IMG/VR virus record: IMGVR_UViG_3300017989_003100
Coordinates: 1-23,316 of that record
DNA: 23,316 nt
Direction: 5' to 3' (one strand)
Origin: a virus
Part shown: in pieces, positions 19,049 to 23,316 of the stretch
How positions within the stretch are numbered: the stretch's first letter is position 1
Layout of the letters: every line of letters starts with the position of its first letter
The notes under the pieces: generated by a model
What the model saw: only the letters and a program-made list of their open reading frames with translations
What the model was told of the DNA's origin: nothing
The model's database searches: none
Translations under genes and position numbers: made by a program

Positions 19049-19768
19049 ATGCCAGGACAATTGCTAACAGCTAAACAGGCCGTAGAAGAATGTATCCGGC
19101 TCATGCGTATGAGGGCTGTGCGAGAGACAATCATTACGTTAAACGATAACCCGGACCAGCACTATTTTATAGCAATGTGGATGGTGCAGCAAGGCCTTCT
19201 ACGCTGGGAAACAGACGAAAACGGAAACGATCGTTTTCGGGTTATCAAGTCTTTTGCTAAGAAGCCCAGTGAAGACGACAAGCCGGTTGCCATCGGAACG
19301 CGAGAACTACGATCTGACCCCCTTCAGGGTGTAGTTCTTGCTAGTAATGGATTTACGTTGATTGGCTACCAGATTAGCGACGGCGAGAAGATCATCTCCT
19401 ATGAACCTGATATCAGGATCCCTGATAAGATGGAACATCTCGCCGCGTTTCGATATCGCAGTAAGAAATTTTTCCAGTCGTACGATAAAATGGCGTTAGC
19501 TCCAGCTGATGTCCCACCTATGTTTTGTAACGTCCCATGGACGTCAGCGCTAGAAGGAAAGGGCATTTTAGCGTTTGTACCGGCAGTTCTTTTGACACAA
19601 AACGCGATTGGGTGTGGCCTTCCGCCCCATATAAGCTCTCAAATCATGTCTGATTTTCACGATGTCGACCCTTCAGTATTTTCAGAGGAGTTTCCGTTTG
19701 ACCCAGCTCCTCCGTTTTATTTTCCTGAAGAGAACGCTGTAGCGTCTATATCTGAGGAATCGGAGTAG
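19049..19768 (+). CDS. Protein of unknown function, between the Ubl cassette and portal
   Basis: 239 residues from ATG 19049, with GAGGT about 5 bases upstream. The N-terminal helices (AKQAVEECIRLMRMRAVRETI) and a winged-helix-like stretch (FIAMWMVQQGLLRWETDENGNDRFRVI) hint at nucleic-acid binding. The middle is beta-rich, and the end is acidic and Pro/Phe-rich (FPFDPAPPFYFPEE). No catalytic motif is seen. It could belong either to the ubiquitin-like cassette or to the head module, where small terminase subunits often sit before portal; neither is proven. Confidence 0.6.
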   Translation: MPGQLLTAKQAVEECIRLMRMRAVRETIITLNDNPDQHYFIAMWMVQQGLLRWETDENGNDRFRVIKSFAKKPSEDDKPVAIGTRELRSDPLQGVVLASNGFTLIGYQISDGEKIISYEPDIRIPDKMEHLAAFRYRSKKFFQSYDKMALAPADVPPMFCNVPWTSALEGKGILAFVPAVLLTQNAIGCGLPPHISSQIMSDFHDVDPSVFSEEFPFDPAPPFYFPEENAVASISEESE

Positions 19769-19794
19769 ACAAAAACAGATGTAAATGTTATAAT
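19766..19794 (+). promoter_or_regulatory. Sigma-70-like promoter for the portal operon
   Basis: TAGACA (19766-19771, overlapping the previous stop) and TATAAT (19789-19794) are spaced by exactly 17 bases. Transcription would start near 19801, giving a leader of about 23 bases. This is the best-matching promoter in the window and marks the start of the structural genes. Confidence 0.7.
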
Positions 19795-19797
19795 AAG

Positions 19798-19825
19798 GGG
19801 AGTTCTTTTGGAGGAACTCCCTTTT
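19798..19825 (+). promoter_or_regulatory. Leader hairpin around the portal ribosome-binding site
   Basis: GGGAGTTC (19798-19805) pairs perfectly with GAACTCCC (19814-19821), followed by TTTT. The SD GGAGG (19810-19814) lies in the loop and the first base of the stem. It is either a short terminator for upstream transcripts or a structure that gates portal translation. A transcript starting near 19801 would keep only part of the stem. Confidence 0.55.
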
Positions 19826-21659
19826 GGCGATTGATCTTACGAACCCAAATCTTCAATTTGGTGATTATGACATTCTAGGCTTTCCCAATAACCCCTTCTT
19901 CGATGACCCAATCGAAGGGCAGGTTGTTAGTCTAGATAGTGTATTTAAGTGGTGCGAGTACTTTTGGAATAGAACAGATTTTGTAAGTCAGGCTATTCGG
20001 AATGTGATCGCGTATTTCATTACTGATTATGATATACCCGACATAAGTTCTGAAAAAAGAATGGCTTACAAAACTGCGCTTGACCAACAAGCCGGGATAC
20101 CACAAGCACTGATGAAGTATGGTGAAACAATGATGACATACGGGATTTCTTTTATGGTCCCGTCTATGCCATTCATTCGCTTTTTAACTTGTCAGAATTG
20201 TGGGACGATTGTGGCTATGGACCCTGTTGAACCAGTTGATAAGCTCGAATTTGACGGAGACACCGGGCAGTTAGTTGGAAAGTGCCCTAAATGTAGTCAT
20301 CATGGTAGGATGATCCGTACAGATTCAGCTATTCGAGATTTGCGCAAGATCCGTTTCATGCAACTTACCCCGTATGAAATTGAGATCGACTATAACTCGA
20401 TTTCTGGCGACAAGGTGTTCTATCGTAAGGTGCCCAATGATGTAATTAGTGGGCTGCAAAAAAGCAATCCCTTCTACCTCGCTACGACTCCGGCTATGTA
20501 CTTTAAGATCTTCCAAAAGGGAGGTCAGCCACGTCAACAATTGGCGATTTGGAACAACGATAACTTTTTCAGCTCAGCATTCGAGCCGCCAAGTGGAATT
20601 TGCTTGAATGGCTGGGGCTGGCCGCCTTTGATGAATAGTATATATTCTATTTGGAAGCACCAGCTTGTTGAGAGACAAGAGGCGGCCTTAGCCATTGATA
20701 GTCTTACTCCTATCCGTATTTTTAGCCCACCTAAAGGCACTCAGTTTGATCCTATTGCGACTGAGGGAATAGCTTCGTTTGAGGCGAAAGTCCAAAATAT
20801 ACTTCAAGTTCATAGGCAAAACCCTCAATCATCACACGCGTTACCATATGCGCTGGAATATAATGCTTATGGTGGAGACGGTAAGTCACTATGGACAGCA
20901 GATATAAAGGCACTGAGTCTCGAAACTATTCTTAACGGTATAGGAGTTCCTGTCGACTTCTTCAAACGAACTCTTACCACACAAGCAGCACCATTATCAC
21001 TTCGTCTTATGGAGCAGGCTTGGTCACCATTAACGCAGAATATGAATCAAGCTCTGCAATGGATGGTGGGTAAAATTGTACGAAGGATGCGGTGGGATAA
21101 CATTAAGATCGCGCTACAGAAAACAACTATCGCCGATGATATTGAGCGCAAGCAGCTAATTTACAACATGGCGATGGCGAAGATGATTTCGAATACAACT
21201 CTGCTAGAGATGCTAGGATTTGATTCATACGAAGAGTTGAAGAAGATTCTAGGAGAAGAGCAGGCGAGAAATATCGCTGTTATGCGTCAGCAAGCCGATA
21301 TGATGGCGCAGGAAAATGTGACGCTAGCTCAAGAGGCCGGAACTCCGACTCCATCTATGGGTGGTATGGGGGCTGGAATGGCCGCTGGTGGTATGCCTGC
21401 ACCTATGATGCCAGACGATATGGCTGGCGGAGCTGGCGGAGCTGGAGGATCTTCACCGAGTGTTATGCAGCTTGAAGCCCAAGCTATGCAAATGGCACAA
21501 GTTTTAGCATCCATGCCTCCGGGGTCCCCTGATAGGGTATCTCAGCTACGAAACCTCTCATCGCAGAATCCCACCTTACACGCTCTTGTTAAGGATCGTT
21601 TATCCGCAATAGAGCAAAATATGGCCATGCAAGGCAGGGAGGCTGTGAGAGGTGGCTGA
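19824..21659 (+). CDS. Portal-like protein with zinc-ribbon insertion
   Basis: 611 residues from TTG 19824, nine bases after GGAGG. It follows the layout of phage portals: an N-terminal segment with FWNRTDFVSQAIRNVIAYFITDY, a central domain, a long helix (SIWKHQLVERQEAALAIDSLTPIRI), then LETILNGIGVPVDFFKRTLTTQ and a crown-like helical end. It would form the dodecameric ring for DNA entry at one head vertex. Cys 123, 126, 154 and 157 (CQNC, CPKC) form a zinc ribbon, unusual for portals. The C-terminal 90 residues are Gly/Met/Ala-rich with GGAGGAGG-like repeats and look flexible. Terminase is not in view. Confidence is from sequence pattern and size only. Confidence 0.7.
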   Translation: MAIDLTNPNLQFGDYDILGFPNNPFFDDPIEGQVVSLDSVFKWCEYFWNRTDFVSQAIRNVIAYFITDYDIPDISSEKRMAYKTALDQQAGIPQALMKYGETMMTYGISFMVPSMPFIRFLTCQNCGTIVAMDPVEPVDKLEFDGDTGQLVGKCPKCSHHGRMIRTDSAIRDLRKIRFMQLTPYEIEIDYNSISGDKVFYRKVPNDVISGLQKSNPFYLATTPAMYFKIFQKGGQPRQQLAIWNNDNFFSSAFEPPSGICLNGWGWPPLMNSIYSIWKHQLVERQEAALAIDSLTPIRIFSPPKGTQFDPIATEGIASFEAKVQNILQVHRQNPQSSHALPYALEYNAYGGDGKSLWTADIKALSLETILNGIGVPVDFFKRTLTTQAAPLSLRLMEQAWSPLTQNMNQALQWMVGKIVRRMRWDNIKIALQKTTIADDIERKQLIYNMAMAKMISNTTLLEMLGFDSYEELKKILGEEQARNIAVMRQQADMMAQENVTLAQEAGTPTPSMGGMGAGMAAGGMPAPMMPDDMAGGAGGAGGSSPSVMQLEAQAMQMAQVLASMPPGSPDRVSQLRNLSSQNPTLHALVKDRLSAIEQNMAMQGREAVRGG

Positions 21660-22056
21660 TAACGAGCGGTTTAATTCTAGAGTAGCGTTCGCGGAACTAA
21701 AAGTACAGCTAAAGGCGGTCGGTGAAAAGGTCGATAGTCTTGAGGCTAAAGTTGAAGACATCCGCAATGCAAAATTATCAGAAGTTGAGTCTCAAATACG
21801 GGAATGTGCGGAACATCGTGCCGAAGTTCAAGAATCTTTATCTAAAAGTGAAAAAGCTATTAAAGACGACATATCGGATTTAAAGCTTAGTTTCACAAAA
21901 CAGATTCATGAATTGAGTGCGAGTTTTACTAATAAAGTAATTCCCATATCCGTGCGTAATAAAATTGTGTGGGCATGTATTGCGGCGATACCCGGAATAG
22001 CTCTTGTGATAGACGTTTTAGGGCGCGCTCTAGGTTGGTGGAAAAGCGGACCTTAA
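21652..22056 (+). CDS. Coiled-coil protein with C-terminal membrane segment
   Basis: 134 residues from GTG 21652, with GGGAGG eight bases upstream, overlapping the portal stop. A long heptad-patterned coiled coil (residues about 10-95: LKVQLKAVGEKVDSLEAKVED and on) ends in IVWACIAAIPGIALVIDVLG, one membrane span, then a short WWKSGP tail. The layout resembles XhlA-type phage membrane proteins and some holin partners, or a tethered head/lysis factor. The position just after portal is odd for a lysis gene. Confidence 0.6.
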   Translation: MADNERFNSRVAFAELKVQLKAVGEKVDSLEAKVEDIRNAKLSEVESQIRECAEHRAEVQESLSKSEKAIKDDISDLKLSFTKQIHELSASFTNKVIPISVRNKIVWACIAAIPGIALVIDVLGRALGWWKSGP

Positions 22057-22079
22057 AATGTTGAGCGCGCTCAACATTT
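22056..22079 (+). repeat. Palindrome copy 3 (16-bp core at 22060-22075, perfect over 24 bp)
   Basis: The core GTTGAGCGCGCTCAAC matches the copies at 5326 and 13116. Here the flanking AAAT and ATTT extend the perfect symmetry to 24 bp. It begins at the last base of a stop codon and is followed immediately by an intrinsic terminator. Confidence 0.9.
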
Positions 22080-22105
22080 GCCCTCGCCTTGGCGGGGGCT
22101 TTTTT
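22080..22105 (+). terminator. Intrinsic terminator
   Basis: GCCCTCGC (22080-22087) pairs with GCGGGGGC (22092-22099) around a CTTG loop, with six T residues following. It closes the portal transcription unit, right after palindrome copy 3. Confidence 0.93.
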
Positions 22106-22121
22106 ATTGGAGAGAAGTATC

Positions 22122-22151
22122 ATGGTTTTTATGGGAATAAGCAAGAAGTAA
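22122..22151 (+). CDS. Possible nine-codon leader peptide
   Basis: ATG 22122 opens MVFMGISKK and stops at TAA 22149-22151, directly followed in the same frame by ATG 22152 of the radical SAM gene. The leader has the better SD (GGAGAG, 8 bases upstream), while ATG 22152 has almost none. Translation of the main gene may depend on ribosomes ending the leader, or on stop read-through. Confidence 0.4.
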   Translation: MVFMGISKK

Positions 22152-23093
22152 ATGCGTCGGACGTCGAAGGCGCATTCTCACAAAGCTAAAAGTGATTATT
22201 GCTTCATCTCACGCTTCGTAGAAACTCATGGATTAATTTGCCCTACTTTTGACATTCTTCATTCAAATGTTGGGTGCCCGTTTAAGTGTGGTTATTGCTA
22301 TCTTCAATCATTACTTGCGGGAAGTACAGATCCGAGATTCTATGATAATTACGAAGATATGGTGAAGGAAATTTCGAAATGGGGTTTGGAAAATCCCAAT
22401 GGCAGGATAAAAGCCGGTGGAGTAAGTGACGGGCTAGCTTCAGGATCAGATTATTTGTTATATCTGATTCCTGTATTTAGACTGTTGCCAGACGCTAATT
22501 TGGTCGTTTTAAGTAAGGCTGGGTATGATAACGCAGAAGCGAAGAAACCTCTGCGTAAACTTTCGCCAGTTCCTAGTGTGACATTTAGTTGGACACTCAC
22601 ACCAGAAAAGTATAGGCGAGATTACGAGGCACAGACTTCCACTACCTATCAGAGAATTAAGCTTGCGCGAGCCTACGCAAATGAAGGCTGGCAGATCAGA
22701 GCTAGAATAGACCCCATTTTACATGTTGACGGATGGGAAGCCCAATATATTTCCCTATGTCAGATGATTGTCGGGTCTGGAGTTCCATTTGATCGTGTTA
22801 CTTTGTCTTATCTCAAATGGACGCCTAGACTTGTAGGGGTCAGTCGTACTCACAATATCCGATATAACTTTAGGGATGTATTTACAGATGTCACGGAATC
22901 GTTGGACGAAACAGGCGATATTGAAAAGGTCGGCCAAGACCATCATGCAAGTTCTGAAATTCGTCTTCGTTCGTATAATTTAATCCGTGATAATCTCGGT
23001 GACATCCCAGTTGCATTATGCAAAGAAACGCCAGAAGTCTCTCGGGAGTTCCATGGAGATAATCCTAGAACGCCTTGCGACTGTATGCATTAA
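22152..23093 (+). CDS. Radical SAM protein, spore photoproduct lyase-like
   Basis: 313 residues. The cluster motif CxxxCxxC is at Cys 42, 46 and 49 (GCPFKCGYCYLQ). The CYLQ that follows is characteristic of spore photoproduct lyase (SPL), as are the later VVLSKAG, VTFSWTLTP, RIKLARAYANEGW and RARIDPI blocks in SPL order. SPL uses an S-adenosylmethionine radical to reverse the thymine dimer formed in spores or dehydrated DNA. It is not NrdG-like in length or sequence. The C-terminus ends CDCMH, an added Cys pair. It may repair phage DNA or carry out a related radical reaction. Terminator 22080 isolates it from the portal unit, and no clear promoter is seen between. Confidence 0.75.
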   Translation: MRRTSKAHSHKAKSDYCFISRFVETHGLICPTFDILHSNVGCPFKCGYCYLQSLLAGSTDPRFYDNYEDMVKEISKWGLENPNGRIKAGGVSDGLASGSDYLLYLIPVFRLLPDANLVVLSKAGYDNAEAKKPLRKLSPVPSVTFSWTLTPEKYRRDYEAQTSTTYQRIKLARAYANEGWQIRARIDPILHVDGWEAQYISLCQMIVGSGVPFDRVTLSYLKWTPRLVGVSRTHNIRYNFRDVFTDVTESLDETGDIEKVGQDHHASSEIRLRSYNLIRDNLGDIPVALCKETPEVSREFHGDNPRTPCDCMH

Positions 23094-23105
23094 GGGAGGC
23101 ATCAA

Positions 23106-23316
23106 TTGACTGAAGCACCTAAGAAAATCAAAATCTTGGTTAAATTATTAGATAGAGGACGACTCCCTATTAAAGCAACAGCGGGCTCAGTTGGATTTGA
23201 TGTTGAATCTACCCAACGCATTGAATTACGTGCTAATGAGAGAAGAGTAGTCCCCATCGGTGTATGTGTAAAGTTGCCAGAAGGGTATGAATTACAGGTA
23301 AGACCTAGAAGCGGGA
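23106..23316 (+). CDS. dut: dUTPase, N-terminal part (3' end outside window)
   Basis: TTG 23106 with GGGAGG eight bases upstream. The frame runs 70 codons to the window edge. Family motif 1 appears as AGSVGFDV and motif 2 as RPRSG, with the usual strand pattern between (RVVPIGVCVKLPEGYELQVRPRSG). Trimeric dUTPase hydrolyses dUTP to dUMP, keeping uracil out of DNA and supplying dTMP synthesis. This fits the UDG-like domain in the polymerase. Motifs 3-5 lie beyond the edge. Confidence 0.92.
   Translation, partial: MTEAPKKIKILVKLLDRGRLPIKATAGSVGFDVESTQRIELRANERRVVPIGVCVKLPEGYELQVRPRSG

Noticed and set aside
5326-22079. CRISPR or IS-end repeats
   Set aside because: The 16-bp palindromes are single copies thousands of bases apart, with no spacers, transposase or target duplications.
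22152-23093. NrdG activase for NrdD
   Set aside because: The protein is twice the usual length and carries spore photoproduct lyase blocks after the CxxxCxxC motif.

Overview
The window looks like part of a large tailed-phage (Caudoviricetes) genome. All supported genes lie on the + strand, are tightly packed, and often overlap by a few bases. A DNA-replication block is followed by a run of tiny unknown genes and then a portal-like structural gene. Base composition is moderately AT-rich, Shine-Dalgarno (SD) sites are of the GGAG/GAGG type, and TTG and GTG starts are frequent. The host is a bacterium I cannot name. The oxygen-sensitive class III ribonucleotide reductase suggests it grows at least partly without oxygen.

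Layout. (1) Bases 1-3326: the end of a DnaG-type primase, then a polymerase with uracil-glycosylase-like, 3'-5' exonuclease and family A polymerase domains. The polymerase reading frame breaks and lacks motif C. (2) 3316-5697: a P-loop kinase-like NTPase, two small paralogous proteins in tandem, a calcineurin-type phosphoesterase, an unknown gene and a small membrane protein. (3) 5690-8517: a probable single-stranded-DNA-binding protein with a Q/P-rich tail, a strong terminator, and a RecA/UvsX-like recombinase. (4) 8531-13120: about twelve short overlapping genes, mostly unknown, with one zinc-finger protein, one HTH protein and a glutaredoxin-like protein. (5) 13217-15859: a promoter, anaerobic ribonucleotide reductase NrdD and an unknown gene. 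(6) 15860-16452: about 590 bases without a protein gene. They hold three related structured RNA units. Two of these enclose tRNA-like bodies whose halves are in reversed (circularly permuted) order. (7) 16453-18941: a complete ubiquitin-like conjugation cassette, namely a 71-residue beta-grasp modifier ending in Gly, an E2-like protein, a JAMM/JAB peptidase and an E1/ThiF-like enzyme. It resembles the PRTRC cassettes of plasmids. (8) 19049-22056: an unknown gene, a promoter, a portal-like protein with a zinc ribbon, and a coiled-coil/membrane protein. (9) 22057-end: a terminator, a spore-photoproduct-lyase-like radical SAM protein and the start of dUTPase.

How it works together. The primase, polymerase, SSB-like protein, recombinase, NrdD, glutaredoxin and dUTPase supply replication and nucleotides. 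The UDG-like domain, dUTPase and SPL-like protein fit uracil and UV-damage control. A perfect 16-bp palindrome recurs at three gene-block ends and may be a phage-wide regulatory or RNA-processing signal. The most unusual parts are adjacent: the permuted tRNA-like RNA cluster and the ubiquitin-like cassette. The modifier gene is followed by its own strong terminator and uses codons unlike its neighbours, which fits high expression relative to its enzymes.
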